Shown here in pieces: positions 1 to 5,075 of a DNA stretch of 5,075 nt; position 1 is the first letter of the stretch; every line of letters starts with the position of its first letter. The notes beneath the pieces are model-generated. The model was not told the origin of the DNA and did no database searches. It was given only the letters and a program-made list of their open reading frames with translations. The stretch is taken from the NCBI GenBank assembly GCA_030043235.1, contig JASHYF010000270.1:1-5075 (forward strand), read 5' to 3'. The stretch comes from Solirubrobacteraceae bacterium (lineage in GTDB: Bacteria; Actinomycetota; Thermoleophilia; Solirubrobacterales; Solirubrobacteraceae). The translations under genes were made by a program, and so were the position numbers.

Positions 1-371
1 CGCGGCCCGCCCGCCCGCAGGCAGGCGAGCGCGCGAAGCTGGCCGCGCCGAGCAGCGACTACACCGACGCCAGCGGCAACGTGCTCACGTTGCGCGGCTC
101 GTTCACGCCGGGCGCGCGGCGCGAGTACGCGCAGGCGCTCGCCGGCGCGGGAGATCGCCCGTCGGCCACCCGCGAGGATGCCTGGCAGCGCGCGTTCGAG
201 CTGCTGTTCGAGCGCCTGGCCGTGCGCTGGGTGATCGCCGGAGCGCCGATCGAGCGCCAGCGCGAGCTGCTCGCCCGCTTTCGCATCGCCTCCGCGCAGG
301 AGCGCGCGTGGGTGCGCACGGCGCTTCGCGAGCACTGCGCCGAGCACTTCCCCGACGTGCGGGCACCGTGA
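1..371 (+). CDS. Hypothetical protein, C-terminal part (5' end outside window)
   Basis: The frame is open from the left edge (first complete codon at 3) to a TGA at 369-371, giving about 122 residues of the C-terminal part of a protein I cannot name. An internal GTG at 81 could start a 96-residue version, but the reading continues upstream with similar codon use and a sensible sequence (a DYTDASGN stretch runs across that GTG), so I treat the gene as truncated by the window. The C-terminal half is rich in Arg, Ala, Glu and Leu and looks like two or three amphipathic helices, with a run around residues AFELLFERLAVRW and another around RQRELLARFRIA. There is no signal peptide, membrane segment or catalytic motif in the visible part, so a soluble cytoplasmic helical protein is the most that can be said. 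It is co-directional with the sulfatase, 118 bases upstream of its start. Confidence 0.7.
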   Translation, partial: RPARPQAGERAKLAAPSSDYTDASGNVLTLRGSFTPGARREYAQALAGAGDRPSATREDAWQRAFELLFERLAVRWVIAGAPIERQRELLARFRIASAQERAWVRTALREHCAEHFPDVRAP

Positions 372-489
372 GCGGGAGGTGCCGGGGACGCCGCGGCTGA
401 GGCCGGTCGCCGCGCCACAGCGAGCGCAAGCTGCGCGATTGGCGAGGGTTGCGCCGCATCATCTGGCCTGCCACGCTGTTGGAGATACC
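372..489 (+). other. Intergenic region before the sulfatase gene
   Basis: These 118 bases between the first stop and the chosen sulfatase start contain no stop in the sulfatase frame, which is why a longer frame beginning at GTG 379 exists. The would-be peptide is Arg/Ala/Pro-rich and unlike a protein N-terminus. I see no clear -35/-10 pair and no U-tract terminator. A ten-base string GGTTGCGCCG at 447-456 is repeated exactly at 2280-2289, directly before the PhzF-like gene; here it is not followed by a start codon and lacks the preceding TA. Confidence 0.5.
481..484 (+). promoter_or_regulatory. Ribosome binding site deciding the sulfatase start
   Basis: GGAG lies five bases before GTG 490. 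The alternative GTG at 379 has its purine-rich GGGAG run touching the start codon, with no spacer. This favours 490 and places the twin-arginine motif at residues 9-10, as expected for a Tat signal. Confidence 0.6.
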
Positions 490-2193
490 GTGAGCGAAGG
501 CGGTCGCCTGGACAGGCGCACGTTCATCAAGCAGGGGGCGCTGGGCGGCGCAGCGATGCTCGGCCTGCCTGTGCCCGTCGGGGTGCGCTCGCCGCACGCG
601 CGCTCACGCGCCAAGCGCACTCGTCGGCAGACGCCGGCCGGCTCCTCCGCGCCTCCCAACATCCTCACGATCATCGTCGACCAGCTGCGCACGCCGGTGT
701 GGATGCCGCCGGCGTGGGGCCCGGCGCAGGCGATGCCCAACCTGGCCGCGTTGCGCGAACGCTCGGTCAGCTTCGAACGCCATTACACGGCGGCGAATGA
801 CTGCTCGCCGTCGAGGAGCGTGCTGCTGACGGGCCTGTACACCCACCAGAGCGCCGTCATGATCACGGGCGCCGGGTGGCTCGACCCGCGCTTTCCGACC
901 TGGGGCAAGCTGCTGCGCAGGCTGGGCTACGAGACCGCCTACTACGGCAAGTGGCACCTGAACCCCAACCCATACGCGTCGCTGGAGAAATACGGGTTCT
1001 CCGGCGGCACCTACCCCTCGCCCAACGGCTCTCCCGGCCAGGGCACGCAGGCGGACCCCTCGATCGCAGAGCAGTTCGTCGAGTGGTTCGCCGGCCACGC
1101 CGGACAGTCGCCGTGGGCGACGACCGTGTCGTTCGTCAACCCTCACGACATCGCCTGGTGGCACCGCTACACCGAACGCATCGAAGCCGAGGCCGATCCG
1201 CCCGCGCGCGCCATCTCGCTCCCCGCCAACTACGAGACCCCCGAACAGCTCCTGGAAAAGCTCAAGCCGCAGCTGCAGCGCTCGCTGCAGGACACCGCCG
1301 CCCGGTCGTTCGGGTCCGTGCCCTTCACCGGGCCGGATGCGCTGTCGTGGTGGACGGACATGATGAACACCTACCTGCTGCTGCAGGGCTATGTGGACGC
1401 GCAGATCGGCAGGGTGCTGGAAACGCTCGCGAGCAGGCCGGAGGTCGCGGCCAACACGATCGTGATCTTCACCTCCGATCACGGCGAGTACGCCGGCTCG
1501 CACGGGATGCGCGGCAAGGGCGCCTCCGCTTACGAGGAGGCGATCCGGGTGCCGCTGGAGGTGTACGACCCGCGCGGAGTGTTGACGCGCGCGACCGAAC
1601 TGCCGCGCAGCCAGCTCACCTCGAGCGCGGACGTGGCGGCGTTGATGTTGACGATCGCGTGGGGCTCGGCGAGCTGGCGCGCCGAACCCGAGTATGCGCA
1701 CCTCGCATCTCGCCTGGATCTCGCGCAGATCTGCGCCGATCCGCAGGCGCCGGGGCGAAAGTGGGTGCTGCACGCCACCGACGAGGACGTCACCGAGTTC
1801 GCCACCGAACCGTATGCCGCCGAGGCTCCCCGCCACGTCGTGTCGCTGCGCTCGCCGCAGGGGAAGTTCACGACCTACTCCAACTGGCGCGCCGGCACGA
1901 TCGAGGTGGAAGCGAGCGGGCAGGAATCCGAGCTCTACGACTACTCGAGCGAAGCCGGACGCCTCGAGATCTCGAGCCAGGCCCGTGCGGACTCGCCGCT
2001 GGAAGAAGAACTGTGGCAGACCCTCGAAGACCAGGCCATCCCGCAGGAGCTGCGCGAGCCGCTGCCCGCCTCGCTGCAGGACGCGCAGCGTGACGCCTTC
2101 GCGAAGTACTTCTCCTTCGAGGAACGTGAGAATCTGAAGATCGCCGAAGCGCACCGCCCCGAGGCCCAGGAACCCGCGCCGGAAGCGCTGTAG
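490..2193 (+). CDS. Tat-exported cysteine-type sulfatase (S1/alkaline phosphatase superfamily)
   Basis: A 567-residue sulfatase-family hydrolase, predicted to cleave sulfate (or related phospho-/phosphonate) esters outside the membrane. From GTG 490 the N-terminus has a Tat signal: R9-R10-T-F-I-K14, a hydrophobic stretch at about 16-32, then a very basic segment at 33-46 without an obvious AxA cleavage site. The core starts near N57. Visible active-site residues are D64-Q65 (metal), C105 in CSPSR (converted to formylglycine in the family), K154 and H156 in GKWHL, H219 in NPHD, D330-H331 (metal) and K343. The DQ...DH pairs with a 13-residue D-to-K spacing resemble choline sulfatase and phosphonate monoester hydrolase types more than classical DD...DN arylsulfatases. 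A C-terminal ELYD motif near the end is typical of the family. Substrate cannot be told. No formylglycine-generating enzyme gene is in the window. Starting at GTG 379 would give 604 residues, but that leader looks non-coding. Confidence 0.92.
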   Translation: MSEGGRLDRRTFIKQGALGGAAMLGLPVPVGVRSPHARSRAKRTRRQTPAGSSAPPNILTIIVDQLRTPVWMPPAWGPAQAMPNLAALRERSVSFERHYTAANDCSPSRSVLLTGLYTHQSAVMITGAGWLDPRFPTWGKLLRRLGYETAYYGKWHLNPNPYASLEKYGFSGGTYPSPNGSPGQGTQADPSIAEQFVEWFAGHAGQSPWATTVSFVNPHDIAWWHRYTERIEAEADPPARAISLPANYETPEQLLEKLKPQLQRSLQDTAARSFGSVPFTGPDALSWWTDMMNTYLLLQGYVDAQIGRVLETLASRPEVAANTIVIFTSDHGEYAGSHGMRGKGASAYEEAIRVPLEVYDPRGVLTRATELPRSQLTSSADVAALMLTIAWGSASWRAEPEYAHLASRLDLAQICADPQAPGRKWVLHATDEDVTEFATEPYAAEAPRHVVSLRSPQGKFTTYSNWRAGTIEVEASGQESELYDYSSEAGRLEISSQARADSPLEEELWQTLEDQAIPQELREPLPASLQDAQRDAFAKYFSFEERENLKIAEAHRPEAQEPAPEAL

Positions 2194-2246
2194 GGCGCGG
2201 CCCCCGGCCGCCGGTCCCGCGCTGGCGCTCGCCCTCCACCGCGCGA

Positions 2247-2271
2247 GGCCGGCGGGCCGCCGCAGCCGGCC
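2247..2271 (+). terminator. Possible hairpin after the sulfatase gene
   Basis: GGCCGGC at 2247-2253 and GCCGGCC at 2265-2271 are perfect inverted repeats (7 bp, 11-base loop). A second, longer-range pairing of 2206-2214 with 2249-2258 has one bulged base. No T-tract follows, so intrinsic termination is doubtful. In DNA this rich in G and C such stems arise by chance, so it may do nothing. Confidence 0.25.
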
Positions 2272-2277
2272 GGGCGA

Positions 2278-2283
2278 TAGGTT
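2278..2283 (+). promoter_or_regulatory. Candidate -10 element (leaderless) for the PhzF-like gene
   Basis: TAGGTT fits the actinobacterial -10 pattern TANNNT and ends six bases before GTG 2290, the spacing expected if transcription begins on the start codon itself. The same bases include a GATAGG that could act as a weak ribosome binding site eight bases from the GTG, so the two readings compete. No good -35 was identified. Confidence 0.4.
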
Positions 2284-2289
2284 GCGCCG

Positions 2290-3117
2290 GTGCGCGCGAT
2301 GAACATCGTGGACGTCTTCACCACGGCTCCCTACCGGGGCAACCCGGTCGCGGTGGTGCTCGACGGGGCGGGCCTGACGAGCGAGCAGATGCAGCGCTTC
2401 GCTCACTGGATGAACCTCTCCGAGACCACCTTCGTGCTGGGCGCCGGCGACCCTGCGGCGGACTATCGGCTGCGCATCTTCACGCCGATGGAAGAGCTGC
2501 CGTTTGCCGGGCACCCGACGCTTGGCAGCTGCCACGCGTGGCTGTCCACGGGCGCGACGCCGAAGCGCCGGGACGCGATCGTGCAGGAGTGCGGCGCCGG
2601 GCTCGTCAACGTGAGGCGGACGGACGAGGGCCTCGCCTTCGCGGCGCCGGCGCTCAGGCGCAGCGGGCCGGTGGAGGAGCCGCTGCTGGCGCGCATCGCC
2701 TCGGCGCTTCGGATCGACCGCGGCGACGTGCGCGACGCGCAGTGGGCCGACAACGGGCCGGGCTGGGTGGCGGTGATGCTGGCGAGCGCCGAGGCGGTGC
2801 TCGCGTTGCGCCCCGGCCTCGTCGACTTCTCGCTTGGCGTGATCGGGCCCTACCCCGCGGGCGCGCCGGAGGCGTTCGAGGTGCGTGCGTTCTTCGCGAA
2901 GGACGGCGCCACCGTGGAGGACCCGGTGACCGGCAGCCTGAACGCGTCGCTCGCGCAGTGGCTGCTGTCGAGCGGTCGCGTGAGCGCCCCGTACGTCGTG
3001 AGTCAGGGCACCGCGCTCGGGCGCAGCGGGCGCGTGCACATCTCGCGCGGCGAGGACGGCGCGGTTTGGGTCGGCGGCGGCAGCGTCACGTGCGTCGAGA
3101 GCCAGGTCGCGCTGTAG
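2290..3117 (+). CDS. PhzF family isomerase/epimerase-like protein
   Basis: A 275-residue protein of the PhzF fold (two diaminopimelate-epimerase-like halves), at the usual family length. Early on it has GNPVAVVL (17-24) and NLSET (42-46), placing the catalytic glutamate at E45, the same number as in Pseudomonas PhzF. TPMEELPFAGHPTLGS (65-80) carries the conserved H75. The second half has EDPVTGS (210-216) with D211, SQGTALG from 238, and a glycine-rich WVGGGSV (260-266) near the end. PhzF acts in phenazine synthesis, but most family members in non-producers have unknown substrates, and no phenazine gene is nearby, so the name phzF is not justified. Two starts are possible: GTG 2290 and ATG 2299, three codons later. 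I prefer 2290 because of the upstream motif. No signal peptide; cytoplasmic. Its last 32 bases overlap the end of a small minus-strand gene. Confidence 0.93.
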   Translation: MRAMNIVDVFTTAPYRGNPVAVVLDGAGLTSEQMQRFAHWMNLSETTFVLGAGDPAADYRLRIFTPMEELPFAGHPTLGSCHAWLSTGATPKRRDAIVQECGAGLVNVRRTDEGLAFAAPALRRSGPVEEPLLARIASALRIDRGDVRDAQWADNGPGWVAVMLASAEAVLALRPGLVDFSLGVIGPYPAGAPEAFEVRAFFAKDGATVEDPVTGSLNASLAQWLLSSGRVSAPYVVSQGTALGRSGRVHISRGEDGAVWVGGGSVTCVESQVAL

Positions 3118-3337
3118 CGAGCTCGAGCCGCGGTCCGCGGTGATCCCCCGCCGCGACGAACCTCGCGGTGGCGGGGCTGAGCACGAACTCGAGCACCTCG
3201 CCCGTCTCGCCGCGCACGCGCAGGCGCCTGCCCCCCTCGCGCACGCCCACCACGGTCGCGTGCTCCACCTCGCCGCCGAAGTGGGCGATCCGCGCGCGCG
3301 CGCCGACGCGCGGCAGTGGCCTGCTTGGAGCGAGCAC
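3086..3337 (-). CDS. Small conserved-looking hypothetical protein, antisense in the PhzF-like/pyk gap
   Basis: Read on the minus strand, GTG (3337-3335) to TGA (3088-3086) encodes 83 residues. The body, from about GARARIAHFGG to about AGDHRGPRLEL, alternates hydrophobic and charged residues in short strands separated by Gly-rich turns (VVGVREGGRRLRVRGETGE, then VLEFVLSPATARFV), as in a small beta-barrel or SH3-like domain. Third codon positions there are almost all G or C, matching real genes nearby, and the pattern breaks down in the last ten codons, which overlap the PhzF-like gene. AGGA lies nine bases before the GTG. The frame stays open much further upstream, antisense to pyk, but that part is a shadow. 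I do not recognise the family, and the function is unknown. It converges on the PhzF-like gene (32-base overlap) and diverges from pyk with 36 bases between starts. Confidence 0.62.
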   Translation of the reverse strand: MLAPSRPLPRVGARARIAHFGGEVEHATVVGVREGGRRLRVRGETGEVLEFVLSPATARFVAAGDHRGPRLELATARPGSRRT

Positions 3338-3345
3338 GGAGCGGG

Positions 3346-3351
3346 ATCCTA
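3346..3351 (-). promoter_or_regulatory. Candidate -10 / ribosome binding site for the small minus-strand gene
   Basis: On the minus strand this reads TAGGAT, a good actinobacterial -10, ending eight bases before the GTG at 3337. The AGGA inside it could instead be a ribosome binding site. Both cannot apply to the same transcript, since a -10 element is not transcribed. No -35 is evident. Confidence 0.35.
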
Positions 3352-3361
3352 GCGATACGGA

Positions 3362-3367
3362 TACCTT
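3362..3367 (+). promoter_or_regulatory. Candidate -10 element (leaderless) for pyk
   Basis: TACCTT fits TANNNT and ends exactly six bases (GCGACG) before the pyk ATG at 3374, the geometry of a leaderless transcript. No Shine-Dalgarno sequence is visible before this ATG. It lies in a local AT-richer pocket (3346-3367, 12 of 22 bases A or T) that stands out in the window. The layout matches that at 2278-2290. Confidence 0.5.
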
Positions 3368-3373
3368 GCGACG

Positions 3374-4783
3374 ATGCGCCGCACGAAGATCGTCGCCACG
3401 ATCGGCCCCGCCTCGCGCGAGCCGGAGACGCTGCTGCGGATGGTCGAGGCGGGGATGGACGTGGCGCGGCTGAACTACTCGCATGGAACGCTCGAGGAGC
3501 ACGCGGAGACGGTCCGCCGCGTGCGCGACGCCGCCGGCAGGGTGGGGCGTCCGGTGGCGATCCTCCAGGACCTGCCCGGCCCGAAGCTGCGCATCGGCCC
3601 GCTGGACGAGGACGTCGTCGAGCTGACCCCCGGCGAGCGCGTGACATTCTCCTGCGGAGACGGGGACACCCCTGGGGACGCGCGGCACATGAGCGTCTCC
3701 TGGGCTGGGCTGCCGGGCGCGGTGCAGGAGGGCTCGATCCTGTACCTGGCGGACGGCTCGGTGCGCCTGCGCGTGGTCGACGTGCGCGCGGGCTCGCACG
3801 AGCTCGACGCCGAGATCGAGGTAGGCGGCGCGGTCGCCTCGCGCCAGGGCCTGAACATCCCCGGGCCGGTGACGGCGCTGCCGTCCGTGCCGGAGGAGGA
3901 CCTGCACCTGCTGGCGCACGGCGAGTCGATCGGCGTGGACATGGTCGCGCTGTCGTTCGTGCAGTCGCCCGAGGACGTGGAATCGGTGCGCAACCACACG
4001 CGCCTGCCGCTGATCGCCAAGATGGAGAAGCCCGAGGCGGTCAAGCGCGCGGCGGAGATCGTCGGCGCCGCCGACTGCGTGATGGTCGCGCGCGGCGACC
4101 TCGGCATCGAGCTGCCGATAGCGCAGGTGCCGATCGTGCAGAAGCAGCTGCTCGAGCTGGCCGGCTGGATGGCGCGGCCGTCGATCACCGCGACGCAGAT
4201 GCTCGACTCGATGGTCAGCTCCCCGCGCCCGACGCGCGCGGAGGTGGCGGACGTGGCCAACGCGATCCTCGACGGCACCGACGCGGTGATGCTCTCCCAG
4301 GAGACGGCCGTGGGGGCGCATCCGGTGGAGGCGGTTGCGATGATGGCGGCCGTGGCAGTGCAGGCCGAGTCGATCGCCCCGTACGAGCGCTGGAACGAGT
4401 CGCGCGTGCGCCGCACGCACTCCGACCCCGCGTACACGATCGCGCACAACCTCTGCGACGCCGCCCGCGAGCTGCGCCTGGAGGCGCTGGTGATCCCCAC
4501 GCTGTCGGGCCGCTCGGCGCGGCTGGTCTCCGCGCACCGCCCGACGGTGCCGATCTACGCGCTCTCGCCGGGACGCGAGACGGTCCGCCGCTGCGGGCTG
4601 ATGTGGGGCGTACAGGCGGCGTCGATGCCGCGGCACGAGACGACCGAGGCGCTGATCGCCGATGCGGCGCGGCGCGTGGTGGAGCTCGGCTGGTGCGAGC
4701 GCGGCCAGCGCGTGGGCATCACCGCGGGCCTGCCCTCCGGACGCCCGGGGACCACCAGCCTCTTCCAGATCCAGGTGCTGTGA
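3374..4783 (+). CDS. pyk: Pyruvate kinase
   Basis: A 469-residue cytoplasmic enzyme transferring phosphate from phosphoenolpyruvate to ADP to give pyruvate and ATP, the last step of glycolysis. The N-terminus MRRTKIVATIGPAS is the family's canonical start, fixing ATG 3374. Catalytic features are R32, N34 and S36 in RLNYSHG; D66 and R73 in QDLPGPKLRIG; K216 and E218 in IAKMEKP; D242 in ARGDLG; and T274 in ITATQM. PRPTRAEVADVANAILDGTDAVMLS (284-308) is strongly conserved. A B-domain lid lies at about 70-164, and the C-terminal allosteric-type domain from about 345 ends in a GLPSGRPGTTS loop (452-462). The segment around 66-74 has Leu67, Pro68, Lys71 and Ile74 where K+-dependent enzymes have Thr, Lys, Glu and Thr, suggesting K+-independent catalysis. 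MLSQETA replaces the usual MLSGETA. It lies 70 bases upstream of zwf, same strand, probably co-transcribed. Confidence 0.97.
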   Translation: MRRTKIVATIGPASREPETLLRMVEAGMDVARLNYSHGTLEEHAETVRRVRDAAGRVGRPVAILQDLPGPKLRIGPLDEDVVELTPGERVTFSCGDGDTPGDARHMSVSWAGLPGAVQEGSILYLADGSVRLRVVDVRAGSHELDAEIEVGGAVASRQGLNIPGPVTALPSVPEEDLHLLAHGESIGVDMVALSFVQSPEDVESVRNHTRLPLIAKMEKPEAVKRAAEIVGAADCVMVARGDLGIELPIAQVPIVQKQLLELAGWMARPSITATQMLDSMVSSPRPTRAEVADVANAILDGTDAVMLSQETAVGAHPVEAVAMMAAVAVQAESIAPYERWNESRVRRTHSDPAYTIAHNLCDAARELRLEALVIPTLSGRSARLVSAHRPTVPIYALSPGRETVRRCGLMWGVQAASMPRHETTEALIADAARRVVELGWCERGQRVGITAGLPSGRPGTTSLFQIQVL

Positions 4784-4853
4784 GCCACTCCTGTGAGCGG
4801 CACGAGGCGCGGGGCAGCGGAGCGACGATGAGCGAGCGGACAGGGAAGCGGTG
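4784..4853 (+). other. Short pyk-zwf spacer with a possible coupling mini-ORF
   Basis: These 70 bases hold no terminator-like hairpin with a T-run and no clear promoter, consistent with pyk-zwf co-transcription. One frame crosses the whole gap: GTG 4780 overlaps the pyk stop as GTGA, and its TGA (4852-4854) overlaps the zwf start as TGATG, giving 24 codons. Inside it, ATG 4828 has GGAG five bases upstream and would make an eight-residue peptide (MSERTGKR). Either could couple zwf translation to upstream ribosomes, or the arrangement is chance. Confidence 0.3.
4842..4848 (+). promoter_or_regulatory. Ribosome binding site of zwf
   Basis: AGGGAAG ends five bases before ATG 4854. A GTG directly in front (4851) is in frame but sits too close, so ATG 4854 is preferred. 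This conventional leader contrasts with pyk, which has no such site. Confidence 0.65.
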
Positions 4854-5075
4854 ATGGCCGGGGACGACAAGCAAGCAGACGTGCTCGCGATCTTCGGCAT
4901 CACCGGCGACCTCGCGAAGGTGATGACCTTCCGCTCGCTCTATCGCCTCGAGCAGCGGGGACTGCTCGACTGCCCGATCGTGGGGGTGGCGGTGGACGAC
5001 TGGACGGTCGATCAGCTGCGCGAGCGCGCGCGAGAATCGATCGTGGCCACCGGCGAGCAGCTCGACGGGAAGGTG
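4854..5075 (+). CDS. zwf: Glucose-6-phosphate dehydrogenase, N-terminal part (3' end outside window)
   Basis: The first 74 codons of glucose-6-phosphate dehydrogenase, which oxidises glucose 6-phosphate to 6-phosphogluconolactone at the entry of the oxidative pentose phosphate pathway. The nucleotide-binding fold is clear: hydrophobic strand VLAIF (10-14), then GITGDLAK (15-22) corresponding to the family's GASGDLAK, a helix through FRSLYRLEQRG, and a second strand PIVGVA (41-46). The MTFRSLYRLE segment and the following VDDW resemble actinobacterial Zwf1-type enzymes rather than the enteric type, from memory of that group. The strand PIVGVA is followed by V47-D48-D49, whereas NADP-dependent enzymes usually have Arg there to bind the 2'-phosphate. 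The catalytic His region and most of the protein lie beyond the window. The gene probably forms an operon with pyk. Confidence 0.93.
   Translation, partial: MAGDDKQADVLAIFGITGDLAKVMTFRSLYRLEQRGLLDCPIVGVAVDDWTVDQLRERARESIVATGEQLDGKV

Larger units (their letters stand above)
2194..2289 (+). other. GC-rich spacer between the sulfatase and PhzF-like genes
   Basis: Ninety-six bases, almost entirely G and C until an AT pocket near 2276-2283. It holds inverted repeats without a T-run and a candidate promoter at its right end (separate entries). The presence of that promoter suggests the PhzF-like gene can be transcribed independently of the sulfatase. Confidence 0.5.

Noticed and set aside
447..456. 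GGTTGCGCCG repeated at 2280-2289
   Set aside because: The upstream copy lacks the TA of a -10 and is not next to a start codon; a ten-base match in GC-rich DNA is weak evidence.
379..489. N-terminal extension of the sulfatase from GTG 379
   Set aside because: No spaced ribosome binding site, low-complexity Arg/Ala/Pro sequence, and it would bury the twin-arginine motif at residues 46-47.
604..3039. 811-codon open frame on the minus strand
   Set aside because: It lies antisense to the sulfatase and PhzF-like genes, is extremely Arg/Ala/Gly/Pro/His-rich, and has no recognisable domain; a typical GC-driven shadow frame.
2290..3117. Phenazine biosynthesis role for the PhzF-like gene
   Set aside because: No other phenazine gene is nearby, and most PhzF-fold proteins are not involved in phenazine production.
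3291..3302. Alternating (CG)6 run, possible Z-DNA former
   Set aside because: It simply encodes Ala-Arg-Ala-Arg in the minus-strand gene, and such runs are common in DNA of this composition.
4286..4318. MLSQETAVG in pyruvate kinase instead of MLSGETA
   Set aside because: A single Gly-to-Gln change at a position I recall varying between bacterial enzymes; not enough to suggest loss of function.
3316..4779. Long + strand frame overlapping pyk in another phase
   Set aside because: Arg/Gly/Ala-rich with no domain and fully covered by pyk; only its last 24 codons in the pyk-zwf gap merit comment.
3338..4903. Upstream continuation of the minus-strand frame through pyk (605 codons in all)
   Set aside because: The composition is His/Arg/Asp-rich shadow sequence antisense to a clear pyruvate kinase. 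Only the part from 3337 down to 3086 looks like protein.

Overview
This is a very GC-rich, gene-dense bacterial segment with almost uniformly G/C third codon positions. The dense GTG/ATG starts, the TANNNT-type promoters placed directly before start codons, and a glucose-6-phosphate dehydrogenase N-terminus of the Mycobacterium Zwf1 kind all suggest an actinobacterium. A deep-branching lineage such as Thermoleophilia/Solirubrobacterales is plausible, but this is inference and no taxonomic marker is present.

Layout on the + strand. (1) The 3' part of an unrecognised small soluble protein runs from the left edge to 371. (2) After 118 bases comes a Tat-exported, cysteine-type sulfatase (490-2193), whose start I place 37 codons inside the longest open frame. 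(3) A PhzF-family isomerase-like protein (2290-3117) follows a 96-base GC-rich gap that holds a hairpin and a probable leaderless promoter. (4) The 256 bases between it and pyruvate kinase are not empty: I read an 83-residue protein on the minus strand (3337-3086) that overlaps the PhzF 3' end tail-to-tail and diverges from pyruvate kinase across only 36 bases. (5) Pyruvate kinase (pyk, 3374-4783) is complete. (6) Glucose-6-phosphate dehydrogenase (zwf, from 4854) runs off the right edge after 74 codons.

Functionally the right half is central carbon metabolism: the last step of glycolysis next to the entry to the oxidative pentose phosphate pathway, probably one transcription unit. The left half is accessory (an exported hydrolase and a PhzF-fold enzyme) with no visible pathway link to the right half. 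No mobile element, CRISPR array, tRNA or rRNA was seen.

The observations most worth following are the small minus-strand gene, a shared 'TANNTTGCGNCG + start codon' layout at the PhzF-like and pyk genes that fits leaderless transcription, a K+-independent signature in pyruvate kinase, and the loss in Zwf of the arginine that normally reads the NADP 2'-phosphate. I found no convincing evidence of a new multi-gene system.
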